From contig CAZHIQ010000001.1 of NCBI GenBank assembly GCA_964532595.1, positions 124,001 through 188,000 of the forward strand: 64,000 bases of DNA, in the 5' to 3' direction. Source of the stretch: Chryseosolibacter sp964532595 (GTDB lineage Bacteria; Bacteroidota; Bacteroidia; Cytophagales; Cyclobacteriaceae). The position numbers and the translations under genes are program-made. The number at the start of each line of letters is the position of its first letter. The first letter of the stretch is position 1. The notes below the pieces were generated by a model that ran no database searches, was not told where the DNA came from, and saw only the letters and a program-made list of their open reading frames with translations. Shown here one piece after another: positions 1-9,469 of this stretch.

Positions 1-125
1 AGGAGTTCGAGCGCCTCCTCCGCGCTTTGAGCGACAAGGCAAGTTATCGTCGGGTCTATTTGCTTGACTGCATCACAAAATATCTCAACGTCTTCAGGAT
101 CGTCATCGACGTGCAAAATCGTCAT
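1..125 (-). CDS. Response regulator receiver domain, N-terminal part (runs off the left edge)
   Basis: Read on the minus strand from the ATG at 125, the first 41 codons give a typical CheY-like start: a hydrophobic first strand (MTILHVDDDPED), the acidic Asp cluster that holds Mg2+ at residues 7-9, then an amphipathic helix and an AQSAEEALEL stretch that matches the second strand/helix of receiver domains. The phospho-acceptor Asp and any output domain lie outside the window. It is divergent from the MEDS-domain gene at 313, with 187 bases between them, so the two may form a two-component signalling pair (inference). The receiver fold is clear from the N-terminus. The type of response regulator cannot be told. 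Confidence 0.75.
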   Translation of the reverse strand, partial: MTILHVDDDPEDVEIFCDAVKQIDPTITCLVAQSAEEALEL

Positions 126-312
126 AGGTCGCGTTACGGATGATCGTGCAAAATAGCACATAAACGAAACAACAGCTTGTAAAATTCCAAAGGAACAGTA
201 ATTGTCCCCCCCTTAGGGGAAAAATCCAACGCTCGTGCACTCAACCCGCATAACTCAAATTTCACGACCGCCGGTCGCCGACCCTTAGCGGCTATGAGAC
301 TGATCCATCATC

Positions 313-951
313 ATGAACACAAGTAAATCCAAATGGAGACGAGTACCGATGGAGGACTTCTGGGTAAATGTTTCCCCACCGGATCATATTCTTCTTCTGT
401 ACGAAGACGATACTGAGTTTTTTCACGTTCTGTCGTCTTATGCGACCGCAGGCTTACGCGCGGGCGAATCGGTGATTGTCGTCGCCCGCCCTGAAAAGCT
501 TGTTGTTCTGGAGCATACTCTCCGCCAAAAAGGTTTCAACCTTTTCGAACTGGGGCTGCGAGATCAATACATCGCCCTCGACGCCTACAATACCCTTGAG
601 CAATTCATTATCGGTGACTGGCCCGATCCCAATCTCTGTCACCATCTACTCGCCAATCTCCTGCTCCGTGCCCGGAAAGGGAATCGTCCCGTTAGAATCT
701 ATGGAGAAATGGTCGCGATTCTTATGGAACAGGGACGGACCGGCGCCTCCGTCTTTCTGGAGGAATGGTGGAACCAGAAGGCCCTCGACGAGGAATTTAC
801 CGTGTTCTGCGCATATCCACGCAGTGATTTCGCAACCACATCGGTCGATTGCCTCGCACGCGTCTGCTCATGCCACTCGGTTCTCGTCGCCGCAGACGGG
901 TCATCGGACCTCCAGGTTAAGGAGATTGCTGTTCGTCCCGGCGCAGGCTGA
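313..951 (+). CDS. MEDS-domain sensory protein
   Basis: This 212-residue soluble protein matches the MEDS domain (sensory domain named from methanogen/methylotroph DcmR proteins). The family pattern is an N-terminal HILLLYEDDTEFFHVL segment (about residues 25-40), a glycine turn before a VIVVA strand (about 53-58), an RIYGEMVAILMEQG segment and a following EEWWN. MEDS domains are usually fused to histidine kinases or sit beside regulators. Here the domain stands alone with a short Ser/Asp tail. It is divergent from the response-regulator start at 125. Its last 35 bases overlap, tail to tail, the 3' end of the sulfatase gene that ends at 917. No DNA-binding or kinase domain is visible, so it may act as a partner protein (inference). 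Confidence 0.75.
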   Translation: MNTSKSKWRRVPMEDFWVNVSPPDHILLLYEDDTEFFHVLSSYATAGLRAGESVIVVARPEKLVVLEHTLRQKGFNLFELGLRDQYIALDAYNTLEQFIIGDWPDPNLCHHLLANLLLRARKGNRPVRIYGEMVAILMEQGRTGASVFLEEWWNQKALDEEFTVFCAYPRSDFATTSVDCLARVCSCHSVLVAADGSSDLQVKEIAVRPGAG

Positions 952-2464
952 TATTTCGAATGCTATCGAGCAAGGTCTGCATCGCTGCCGCCCGGTCAGG
1001 AAACCGTTCTATCAAATTATCCGATTCCTCAATATCCTTACTTAGGTCGTAGAGTTGACCCTCGGGAGAATCTGGTGTTGCAACTACAGTGGCCGGGGGC
1101 GAGAATCCGCCGGATCCTCCTTTCTCGATCATCTTCCAGTCGCCCTGACGGATAGCGAAGTGTCCCATCGACGAGTGGTGTATGACCGCCGGTTGGCCCG
1201 GTACGTTGTCCGTTGCGCCTTGCAATACAGGAACAATACTGTAGCTGTCAACTGCCGTAGACGGTGGATTCCCACCCACGATCTCAGCACAAGTAGCCAT
1301 GAGGTTGGTGAGGGTCGTGAGCGCCGACGAAGTTGTTCCGGGAGTTACCCGTCCGGGCCAGCGAACGATAAAAGGAACGCGATGACCTCCCTCCCATATA
1401 TCGGCTTTCATGCCCTTCAGGGGGCCAGCCGCCCGATGGTTAAATTTTTCGATAAAATGAGGCCGCCAATAAGGCCCGTTGTCACTCGCGAATACTACAA
1501 CGGTATTCTCCGAAAGACCTTTGCTATCCAGTGCGTCAAGTATCCTGCCCACCTCCGCGTCGACCATTTGAACAAAATCACCGTAGAGGCCGGCGTCCGA
1601 CTTTCCACCATATTCATCGGTGGGAACCCAGGGTGTGTGCGGCGCTGCCAGCGGGAGGTACAGAAAAAAAGGCGCGTCGTCCCGCTTGTCCAACCACGCG
1701 ATAGCCTTCTCGGTGAAGGTCGGCAACACGTCTTCGAAGACGAAAGAAGGAGCCATCTTTCCCGCGCGCCAGAACGCGCCCGTATAGCCAGTGTTGAGGT
1801 CGTTGCCTTCCGTGTAAGCCGTGGGAAGTTCTGTCAACGTATCGTTTTCCAGGTAGCAATAAGGATCCATATCCAGAGACGCTGGCAGGATGAAGGAATA
1901 ATCAAATCCCCGGGTTGTAGGACCATTCAGGGGCGGCCGCATAAAATCAATGTGGTCGGGATCCATATCGGTCACCACCCCGTTCTCCCTGACACCGTAA
2001 CTTCCGGGTTCGAGAGCATGCTCATGCCCCGGTCGCAGCTGCCAATCCAACCCGAGATGCCACTTGCCAATGACCGCAGTGCGGTAACCGCGTTCCTGTA
2101 ACCACGAGCCGACTGTGTGCGTCGCTGAATCAATCAACGTACGTCCATACCCGCGCAACACACCCTGAGGCAAACGGCTCCTCCACGGATATTGCCCCGT
2201 CAGCAAAGCATAACGCGTTGGCGTACATACGGACGAAGGAGAATGCGCGTCAGTAAAACGCATCCCGGCCGACGCAAGCCGGTCAATATTTGGAGTCCTG
2301 ATCTTTCCGTCGGGATTATAACAGGAAAGATCACCGTAGCCCAGATCATCGGCCAGAATGTAAACAATGTTGGGGGTATCCCGCGACACAGTCTTGCTCT
2401 CCTGTCCACTCTTACATCCTGACAAGGCAACGGCGAAAGAAATTAAAATTAAAGCATTTTTCAT
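917..2464 (-). CDS. Lipoprotein sulfatase, family S1 (last gene of PUL A)
   Basis: Type I formylglycine-dependent sulfatase of 515 residues that hydrolyses sulfate esters on a glycan. A lipobox LSGC puts the lipidated Cys at residue 17. The metal-binding ADD follows at 38-40, and the catalytic motif CTPTR at 80-84, where Cys80 would become formylglycine. GKWHLG and the late ASDNGP metal-site motifs are also present. The VCTPTR..LLTG..PWR surroundings resemble sulfatases of the S1_15 type, but I cannot fix the subfamily. The start codon overlaps the stop of the preceding sulfatase gene by four bases (ATGA), so the two are translationally coupled. No sulfatase-maturing enzyme is in the window, so activation must come from elsewhere. 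Confidence 0.9.
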   Translation of the reverse strand: MKNALILISFAVALSGCKSGQESKTVSRDTPNIVYILADDLGYGDLSCYNPDGKIRTPNIDRLASAGMRFTDAHSPSSVCTPTRYALLTGQYPWRSRLPQGVLRGYGRTLIDSATHTVGSWLQERGYRTAVIGKWHLGLDWQLRPGHEHALEPGSYGVRENGVVTDMDPDHIDFMRPPLNGPTTRGFDYSFILPASLDMDPYCYLENDTLTELPTAYTEGNDLNTGYTGAFWRAGKMAPSFVFEDVLPTFTEKAIAWLDKRDDAPFFLYLPLAAPHTPWVPTDEYGGKSDAGLYGDFVQMVDAEVGRILDALDSKGLSENTVVVFASDNGPYWRPHFIEKFNHRAAGPLKGMKADIWEGGHRVPFIVRWPGRVTPGTTSSALTTLTNLMATCAEIVGGNPPSTAVDSYSIVPVLQGATDNVPGQPAVIHHSSMGHFAIRQGDWKMIEKGGSGGFSPPATVVATPDSPEGQLYDLSKDIEESDNLIERFPDRAAAMQTLLDSIRNISLRRDEQQSP

Positions 2465-3975
2465 TTTCCCGGGGGTTCAGGGTAAAGACGGCGAAAAATA
2501 TCATAGGCATCCTCAGGGATATCCAACCGGTCGCCCGTGTTCCGCATGATACCCCTCAGGGTCTCAAGCATACGGCTAACGGTTTGTCTATGCGAGGAAT
2601 TAAAGGCGAGGTTGTCGGTCTCCAGGGGATCCTTCTTCAGATCGTACAACTCAAGAAAGAGTTCGTTCTTAAAGAAATCAACAATAAGCTTGTGGTCCCC
2701 TTCCACGACGCAACGCTGAAAGTTGCTGAGAGATCCATTGCCATCGTATTGAATAAACACCGGGTCGCGATGACTCACGTCTCCCTGGATCAACGGAAGG
2801 AGAGACTGCCCGTCCATCGTCCCAGGCGATTTGAGACCGGTGTAGTCGATCAAGGTAGGAAAGACATCCACAAGACTGACGGGAACATCAGTTTCGCGTT
2901 GGCTCGGTTTGAAATCAGACGGAAATTTGACAATCAGCGGAACTCTGGCAGACGGCTCATACATACACATCTTCTGCCACAGAGAATGCCCGCCGAGCAT
3001 CTCCCCATGATCCGCAGTAAAAACAATGATAGCCTTATCATACAATCCCTCCTCCTTTAAGGTTGCGATTACTCTGCCCACCTCATCGTCAAGCAACTTG
3101 ACCAATCCGAGATACTTTGCCCACACTGCGCGCCAGTCATCTCGCGAATAACGCGTGCCAAGGAATCCGGTCAGGTTATACATCTGCAGAGGCGACTGCC
3201 CCGGATACCAGACGGCTACGTCACCCGGAAGCTCAACTTCCTTCTCATCCACCATCGAGTAATAGGGCTCCGGGATATGAAACGGCGGATGGGGCGCGAG
3301 GAACATGACGTTCAACAAAAGAGGTTTACGACGATCGCGTTGCCTGATGGCCTCGATACTCTGGTCGGCAATGTAGTGATCGAGAAAATTCTCAAGACCA
3401 TCATCATAAACACCCAGCACGGGAATCGAGTAGTCGCGCATGTGTGTAGCCTCCCCGCCTACCATTTCAGGCACCCGTGTCTTGAACTCTTTTCCACCCG
3501 GTTTTGAAGCCCCTCGCGCCGCAACCCACTTGCTATAATCCTTCTGCGTAATCCATCGGGTCTTGCTGTTGTCCGAACGCTCGATATCCTCTTCCGTAAA
3601 AAAGTGCTGCTTCCCTACATGCCAGCTATCCCAGCGCTGACCGAAGTAGTTGTACAGATTAGGAACACCTGCCTTGACCTTCGAGGCCGGCTTGTCGTTA
3701 GAATGCCATCCATTAATCAACGAACCCGACCGGTTGGGATATAAGCCCGTAAAAAACGATCCCCTCGAGGGGACACAAATCGGCGAGGCAACATACGCGC
3801 GGTTAAAACTTACCGCATCGCGACGCAGTGACTCGATGTTGGGCGTCAACTCTCCCAGTACATCATAACGCAACTGATCCGCCATGATAACAATGACCGG
3901 TGTATCCTTTCGCTGGGCCACCGCACAACCAAGGGCGAGGAAAAGTATACCGATAGTGCTCTTGAAACGCTTCAT
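2461..3975 (-). CDS. Secreted sulfatase, family S1
   Basis: Sulfatase of 504 residues with a Sec signal (about residues 1-20, ending CAVAQ). The first metal motif reads MADQ rather than the usual ADD, a pattern seen in choline-sulfatase-like branches. The catalytic motif is CVPSR with Cys67. VGKQHF takes the place of GKWH, and TADHGEMLGGH is the second metal-site motif with an added His. The last two features are common in subfamilies acting on glycosaminoglycan-like sugars, but the exact subfamily is not certain. The gene overlaps both neighbours by ATGA (2461-2464 and 3972-3975), which marks a tight operon with the sulfatases on either side. Confidence 0.9.
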   Translation of the reverse strand: MKRFKSTIGILFLALGCAVAQRKDTPVIVIMADQLRYDVLGELTPNIESLRRDAVSFNRAYVASPICVPSRGSFFTGLYPNRSGSLINGWHSNDKPASKVKAGVPNLYNYFGQRWDSWHVGKQHFFTEEDIERSDNSKTRWITQKDYSKWVAARGASKPGGKEFKTRVPEMVGGEATHMRDYSIPVLGVYDDGLENFLDHYIADQSIEAIRQRDRRKPLLLNVMFLAPHPPFHIPEPYYSMVDEKEVELPGDVAVWYPGQSPLQMYNLTGFLGTRYSRDDWRAVWAKYLGLVKLLDDEVGRVIATLKEEGLYDKAIIVFTADHGEMLGGHSLWQKMCMYEPSARVPLIVKFPSDFKPSQRETDVPVSLVDVFPTLIDYTGLKSPGTMDGQSLLPLIQGDVSHRDPVFIQYDGNGSLSNFQRCVVEGDHKLIVDFFKNELFLELYDLKKDPLETDNLAFNSSHRQTVSRMLETLRGIMRNTGDRLDIPEDAYDIFRRLYPEPPGK

Positions 3976-5369
3976 GACTTCTTGTACATTGAAAGGATCT
4001 CGGGATTCACGGTTTCGAGATAGGTCACCAGAAGCTTCTCCAACGCCCGTGCACGCGCTGTGTTTTTCGCCGCCAGGTCGTTCAACTCACCTGGATCATC
4101 GGCCAGGTTATACAGCTCTACCTTACCTGTCTTCCAGAACTTGATGAGCTTGAAATTCCCTTGCATCACCGCCGAATGCGGATACGAGTTATTATAGCGA
4201 TGAAAATAAAGGGCACGCTGATCCAGTGCCGCAGATGTCTTACCGCCACGTAACAGACTTGCGAAGCTCCATCCGTCGGTAACCTCTCCCGAAGGTGAAG
4301 TACCTCCCACCAGCTCCCGGAAGGTTGGCAACAAATCCCAGCCGACAACAGGTGTCTCCACATAACTGCTCGACGCAATCCCGGGGCCGCGAACTATAAA
4401 GGGTACGCGCACGCCTCCTTCGTAAAGGGTCCACTTCCCACCGCGCAAAGGATGATTCCGCATTGGATCGGCGAACTTGTCGGGATGATCCAGACGGTTC
4501 TTCACAGGTGGAAAAAATTCCGTAGCACCATTGTCAGCCATAAAGATCACATAAGTGTTATCTGCTATTCCCAACTCTTCGATCTTGTTTAAGACGATGC
4601 CGATGCTGGTGTCAAGATCTTCCAGCATAGCGGCAAAGCCGTGATGACCGTGTTTTTTTCCCTTCTCTTTGCTCTCGTACTTCTTCAATGTCTCCGGGCG
4701 TCCTTGCACATCCACATGTGTAGCATAGTGTGAGAGTTGGAGGTAAAAGGGATTTCCACCCCTTACCTGGCGCTCCATAAAGTTCACCGCCCGGTCAGCA
4801 ATCGTGAAAGCACGCTTGGGGTCTTGTTGTACAAACAGCGCGTTGAAACGTTCGGCCTTGTCGCTTATTACGTCACCATGGCGGTTCCCCGTATCACCAT
4901 CGCTTTCGTCATAGCCAGCGTCTTCCGGCGAAAACCCGGCGCGCATATCCCACTTGCCGTAGTGCGCCGTCTTGTACCGCGGATCAACCTGTCGGAACAT
5001 CTGAGGAAGCGTGACGTAACCCGTAGTGGAGGGATGATAGCGCTGCGGGAACGATTCTCCATTTCCTTGACGCGCCGGTGTATGGCCGAACAAAATGCTC
5101 CTGCGCGAAGGCGAGCAGATCGCCGCCGGTGCATATCCCCTCGTCAGACGCATTCCTTCCGCTGCCAGACGGGCGAGGTTCGGTGTCTCATGGTAATCAC
5201 TACCTGATCGAGGATCACGTGGATCCATAGGAACCGATAAGCTACTCCAGCCCAGATCATCGGCAAGTATAAAAACAATGTTGGGGGGTTGCTGCTGGCT
5301 CTTGGCGTGAAAGCCGGCAAACAACGACAACACCAGGACGCAAATACACTTCGAATACATTTCTTTCAT
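3972..5369 (-). CDS. Secreted sulfatase, family S1
   Basis: Sulfatase of 465 residues from the chosen ATG at 5369. A longer open frame reaches 5642, but it would lie inside the upstream sulfatase gene and would put about 90 unrelated residues before the signal peptide, so I reject it. The chosen start lies 4 bases after the upstream stop. The signal peptide covers about residues 1-24 (VLVLSLFAGFHAKSQ). The ADD metal motif is at 37-39 and the catalytic CSPSR begins at Cys85. HYGKWD and MADNGA are further metal or sulfate-site motifs. HPLRGGKWTLYEGGVRVPF is the conserved late segment of arylsulfatase A-like enzymes. Subfamily unknown, perhaps S1_16-like. Confidence 0.9.
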   Translation of the reverse strand: MKEMYSKCICVLVLSLFAGFHAKSQQQPPNIVFILADDLGWSSLSVPMDPRDPRSGSDYHETPNLARLAAEGMRLTRGYAPAAICSPSRRSILFGHTPARQGNGESFPQRYHPSTTGYVTLPQMFRQVDPRYKTAHYGKWDMRAGFSPEDAGYDESDGDTGNRHGDVISDKAERFNALFVQQDPKRAFTIADRAVNFMERQVRGGNPFYLQLSHYATHVDVQGRPETLKKYESKEKGKKHGHHGFAAMLEDLDTSIGIVLNKIEELGIADNTYVIFMADNGATEFFPPVKNRLDHPDKFADPMRNHPLRGGKWTLYEGGVRVPFIVRGPGIASSSYVETPVVGWDLLPTFRELVGGTSPSGEVTDGWSFASLLRGGKTSAALDQRALYFHRYNNSYPHSAVMQGNFKLIKFWKTGKVELYNLADDPGELNDLAAKNTARARALEKLLVTYLETVNPEILSMYKKS

Positions 5370-5373
5370 CTCA

Positions 5374-6963
5374 TTAATCGTTTGTATGGATTCGGAACGC
5401 CTCGTTGTAAGCACCTCGCTCCCTAAATCCCGGGAAAGGACGCATGAGTCCAAACCGCGGGTACGACTCAAATACATCGCCGGTACCCAGTACTCTGGGG
5501 TCTTTCTGGTCTGTGAGTTCGCTGACAAGCGCCTCGCGCAGTTGTCCGAGTATCTCCGAGTACTCGGGTTCACCGGAAAGGTCACGCAGACAATGTGGAT
5601 CTTCACGGATATTATACAACTGTTCAGCGGGGCGTTTAGCAAAAGCGGCGCGGAATAACACGGGCCATTCGTTGTGCCTGCGGATCATTTCCCGTTTGGA
5701 GGGAGAATCATCAATATCCTCATACCCGTACACTATGGGTTTTGTATTCTCATCGAGAGCTATCCCCGTTGCCGAGGTTGGCGCAGGATCGCCCATAGGC
5801 CAGCGCTCCGGCGCAAAATTGCGGATATACAACCAGTCTTGTGTACGCATTGCCCGAGCGGGATATCCAAGATTATCAGGACGCGCATGGGTATGCCGCT
5901 CCCGGCCTGCTAACACGAAGTGGCGATGGGGTTCGGCAAGCTGATTTCTAAGAAGGGGAATCAGACTCTTTCCTTCATTCTCTTTAAGCGGAGTCGCTCC
6001 GGAAACTTCCAGAAACGTAGGCGCGAGATCTATCAGGCTCACAAGGTCATCGACGACTCTCCCGCCGGCAACACCCGGACCGCAGATAGCCAGGGGTACG
6101 TGAATACCATATTCCTGCAAACTGGCTTTCGCATGAGGAAATGCCATACCGTTGTCCGACGTAACCACAACCAGCGTATTGTCGAGCATACCTCTTTCTT
6201 CAAGCATCGTCAGCATTCGCGCCAACTGCTTGTCGAACCATGAGATTTCAAGCGCATAATCGTGCATATCATTGGCGATGGAATCCGTCGAGGGAAGGAA
6301 CGGAGGAAGATCCGGTTGAACGCTTTCGGCTGCGCGGCGACCTGAGCCGTACTCATAGACGCGATGGGGTTCGTGGGCTCCAAACCAGAAAAAGAAGGGC
6401 TCTCCCTCACTATGTGCGTCGAGGAAGGCCTGAAAGTTCCGCGCATAGTCCAGCCGATGCAATCCTTTGTATGGGACTTCGTCGAACATGTGCTCGTTGT
6501 ATGCCTCACCGACGGGATTCGTTTTCCATCCGGCGTCCTGCCAGTTCCCGGGCCCCCATGCTTTTCCGGTGTAGCCTACGGCATACCCGCTGTTCCCGAG
6601 GTTCTGCGTAAATACCTCAAACTTCGAGGGGAAGTAACTTCCGTGCGTTCCTGCCTCTTCCAGCTGCCAGATCGGCCTGCCGGTCAACAGTGCTGCCCGG
6701 GACGGACTGCATTGGGGAGCAGCCACGAACGCCTGGGTAAACAACACACCCTCGCGTGCCACCCTGTCGAAGGCGGGTGTATGAAAACCCTGAGTACCGT
6801 AGGCAGAAGCATGTGGCCATGACTGATCATCAGAAATTACAAATAGGATATTGGGGCGGGCTACCGTATCGTACCGGGCATCAGGTGTCCGGCACTGACA
6901 TACCAGCATGATCCCTGCAACAAAGCACACCAACCTCAATAACCTGGATCCTTTATTTCTCAT
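5374..6963 (-). CDS. Lipoprotein sulfatase resembling heparan N-sulfatases (S1_8-like)
   Basis: Sulfatase of 529 residues. The N-terminus ends in a lipobox-like LVCQC with Cys24 as the likely lipidation site. NILFVISDDQSWPHASAYG carries the first metal site, and the catalytic motif is CSPSR with Cys85, followed by RAALLTGRPIWQLEEAGTH. This run of motifs resembles N-sulfoglucosamine sulfohydrolases and their bacterial S1_8 relatives (from family knowledge, not computed). TSDNGMAFPHAK is the second metal motif. The gene sits directly after the heparinase II/III-type lyase with a 13-base gap. That fits an enzyme working on sulfated oligosaccharides released by the lyase. Confidence 0.85.
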   Translation of the reverse strand: MRNKGSRLLRLVCFVAGIMLVCQCRTPDARYDTVARPNILFVISDDQSWPHASAYGTQGFHTPAFDRVAREGVLFTQAFVAAPQCSPSRAALLTGRPIWQLEEAGTHGSYFPSKFEVFTQNLGNSGYAVGYTGKAWGPGNWQDAGWKTNPVGEAYNEHMFDEVPYKGLHRLDYARNFQAFLDAHSEGEPFFFWFGAHEPHRVYEYGSGRRAAESVQPDLPPFLPSTDSIANDMHDYALEISWFDKQLARMLTMLEERGMLDNTLVVVTSDNGMAFPHAKASLQEYGIHVPLAICGPGVAGGRVVDDLVSLIDLAPTFLEVSGATPLKENEGKSLIPLLRNQLAEPHRHFVLAGRERHTHARPDNLGYPARAMRTQDWLYIRNFAPERWPMGDPAPTSATGIALDENTKPIVYGYEDIDDSPSKREMIRRHNEWPVLFRAAFAKRPAEQLYNIREDPHCLRDLSGEPEYSEILGQLREALVSELTDQKDPRVLGTGDVFESYPRFGLMRPFPGFRERGAYNEAFRIHTND

Positions 6964-6976
6964 TTCTTTCTGTTTT

Positions 6977-9469
6977 TCATTGAAGCATGCGCTGCGAGAT
7001 ATCGTACGGCAAAACCTCTTGCGCCTCCTTCCCGCTTACCACCGGGCGCCGATCAGCTTCATATTCAAATATTGTTTTACGTCCTCTTGAAATCTTCATC
7101 CCTGCGGGCCGGCCGGCTTCGAGTGAAGCTTCGATGGTCACATCACCCACCACCAGAGAACCTTCTCGAGCCTTCTTTCCATCGCCTGGAATAACAGCCT
7201 CACTTTCAGGTCCCACACGAAGCACCGCAAGAAATCGGGCCTGTTCACTCCGACCTTTTGTCGTTGCCATGAGGTGCCATTGTTCATCGTCGTATTTTTT
7301 GAGGTCGCCGGAGGCCGTACGCGATCCTCGCCAGTTAACCGCCGGAACATCAAAAGTATCGGCAACTGCCCAGTTCGTTTCACCGGATGCCAACAACTTC
7401 CCATACCCTCTGGCAAATCCAAAGTCCGATTGAAACGTGTCGTTGGCTGAGTCAATCGCAATCGCGGTCATGCTGTGAATCAACCACGACCAGGCTACCG
7501 GTCGATTCGCTTCGAGTTCATCGTATATCACTACAATGTCAGGCTTGATCAGAATGAGATGACGAAGGAATTTTTTTACCCCTACATCGTCGCCCGTTTC
7601 TTCACTGGTATACGCCCTCGATGCATCCCCCATAGCATATGCAAGTCCGTCTCCTTCCGCGAAATACCGAATCATCGCATACGATTCAGTACTGCACGGT
7701 TGTCCCTGACCATCAGCCAACACACTGTTTGTACTTTTCGTCTGTTGATACCATCCCGTACGGTGCGGGTCCGTCATCGCCACCTTGTAACCCGTCCGGA
7801 AGAACGTACGCCGACCGCCGTAAAGGATATTGAATGAATTCTGATCAGCGAGAAAATGACCGTAGCACCCGTACGGGCTTGAGCGCATGGCGACCGCCAG
7901 GTTTTCAGGTGTATTCAGGGGATTAGTATGAAGAGAGACGATGCCTATCTCTTTGAACACCTTACCCATGTCCTCCGTAGGGGGAACAGGATCCGGTGTG
8001 GGAAGATCATGGATATGGGCAAGTCTGAACCACCGCAATAGTGACGAAGATGCGTAGTCCGGACTTTCATACTTTTCGCAGGCACGGGCATACCAGCTTG
8101 CACGTGCATCACCCGTGAGCTTGGCCAGAGCATCAGCATATGCCGGAAACGCTGCGCCGGGACTAAAGATTTCCTCCGTATTATCCCCAAACCCGTCGGC
8201 TGACGATCCCGGCGGGATGTGGTATATCATCCAGTCGATATTGTTCACATACCAGGGATGCTCCCTGAAGAAATCAAAACCTGTATACTTCCTTATGTAG
8301 AAGGGAATCTCCAACACCGTCTCCATATTCATCGTGAAGTAAGAGACGCCTTCAATCCATCCTCCATCCTTCCCTCCCAGTACCGGCGTCCGCGCCAGAA
8401 ACAGACTATAGGCATAGCCAAGCCATTCATCGGCAGCGGGATGATCTCCATGAAGAGCCAGTGCCGACTGGAAGAAATAATGAAGGATATGTTGCCATAC
8501 ATGACCGCTTAACAGCCGAACCTCAATGTTGTTTCGCCACGAGCGATAAAACCTGTCGGCTCGTACATGAATCGCCTGGCGCAGCAACGCGCGCTCCTGC
8601 TCGTTGAACGCGTCGTAAAACGTATCGTAAGCCAGCGCAAGTGCCAGCATACATCGTGCATCCGAGAAGTCGCTATAGGCCGACGAGGTCACTCCATCGG
8701 GATCCCATCCGGCAACCGCACGGGCAATTTCCATGGCACGGTTACGATAGGTGTTGTCTCCGCTCAGCAGATAGGCCTCAGCCAACCTCTTCACCGCCGC
8801 AGCTGCAAAGTCGCCAAGTCGCTTGCTGGCTTCCTGCTCAAACTTGCGTTGCCGTTCGGCATCTTCCGATTTTCGTTTGGCCACGCCATCCGTTTCCTGT
8901 GGAATAGTGACCTTCAAAAAGTCATCCGCCTCACGAATAATGGCGCGGGCATCGTCAGTTTCGGCGCGGGCGCGTAAAGAACGCAAATCGCTGACTTCCG
9001 TTAACACCCGCGGATGTTCAGACGGAATACGCTCCAGAAATGCGCTGGGGGTTGGACTTACCAACGAAGGAACGTCACTTGTAATAACAAAATGTTGTCG
9101 CGGGGACCAGTCCTTTGACGATACACGATATTGCCAGTACCAGTTTCCTTCACCGAGTTTCTCATGCGGATTGAACATCGCCCATGCGTGCTGTTCCGCC
9201 GTGATTGCGCCTTCGCGGAAGAGTGAATCGCGCGACAAGCGTATATCATAGACGACATCCTTTCCACTTGTGCGCGGCCATCGAAGTACCGGCGGGTTGA
9301 ACTGAGGAACAATTCCTCCCGTGGGCTCAGCAAACTCAAGATATCGCTTGTAGACGTGCGATACCTCCCCAACGTTTTCGCTACGAGGACTTACCGCGCA
9401 GGCTGATAGCCAAAGGACAAGGAGAATGGCTGCCGAACTTCTACCGTATCTGATTACTTGAGTCCCCAT
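6977..9469 (-). CDS. Heparinase II/III-type polysaccharide lyase with DUF4962 domain, lipoprotein
   Basis: Predicted to cleave uronic-acid-containing glycans by beta-elimination. From the ATG at 9469 the protein has 830 residues and a lipobox LSAC (Cys24). An upstream GTG at 9502 is possible, but it would precede the signal sequence and overlap more of the neighbour. The first part is the DUF4962-type fibronectin-like plus alpha/alpha-toroid region; conserved SGHVWQ and GGWIEGVSYF lie in the toroid. The C-terminal half has the heparinase II/III beta-sandwich pattern YGHFLADQNSF and HNTV-like TNSVLADGQGQ. It could belong to PL15, PL21 or an unclassified relative. It overlaps the GH92 gene by 16 bases, and a sulfatase follows directly. 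Confidence 0.85.
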   Translation of the reverse strand: MGTQVIRYGRSSAAILLVLWLSACAVSPRSENVGEVSHVYKRYLEFAEPTGGIVPQFNPPVLRWPRTSGKDVVYDIRLSRDSLFREGAITAEQHAWAMFNPHEKLGEGNWYWQYRVSSKDWSPRQHFVITSDVPSLVSPTPSAFLERIPSEHPRVLTEVSDLRSLRARAETDDARAIIREADDFLKVTIPQETDGVAKRKSEDAERQRKFEQEASKRLGDFAAAAVKRLAEAYLLSGDNTYRNRAMEIARAVAGWDPDGVTSSAYSDFSDARCMLALALAYDTFYDAFNEQERALLRQAIHVRADRFYRSWRNNIEVRLLSGHVWQHILHYFFQSALALHGDHPAADEWLGYAYSLFLARTPVLGGKDGGWIEGVSYFTMNMETVLEIPFYIRKYTGFDFFREHPWYVNNIDWMIYHIPPGSSADGFGDNTEEIFSPGAAFPAYADALAKLTGDARASWYARACEKYESPDYASSSLLRWFRLAHIHDLPTPDPVPPTEDMGKVFKEIGIVSLHTNPLNTPENLAVAMRSSPYGCYGHFLADQNSFNILYGGRRTFFRTGYKVAMTDPHRTGWYQQTKSTNSVLADGQGQPCSTESYAMIRYFAEGDGLAYAMGDASRAYTSEETGDDVGVKKFLRHLILIKPDIVVIYDELEANRPVAWSWLIHSMTAIAIDSANDTFQSDFGFARGYGKLLASGETNWAVADTFDVPAVNWRGSRTASGDLKKYDDEQWHLMATTKGRSEQARFLAVLRVGPESEAVIPGDGKKAREGSLVVGDVTIEASLEAGRPAGMKISRGRKTIFEYEADRRPVVSGKEAQEVLPYDISQRMLQ

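Noticed and set aside
1055..2101. Open frame of 348 codons on the plus strand
   Set aside because: It lies wholly antisense to a sulfatase with clear catalytic motifs and has no recognisable domain or signal; it is a shadow frame.
5370..5642. N-terminal extension of the sulfatase that ends at 3972
   Set aside because: It overlaps the upstream sulfatase gene and would place about 90 unrelated residues before a normal signal peptide.
917..6963. Recent tandem duplication of sulfatase genes
   Set aside because: The four proteins differ in length, signal type and active-site surroundings, so they are old paralogues or separate acquisitions rather than recent copies.
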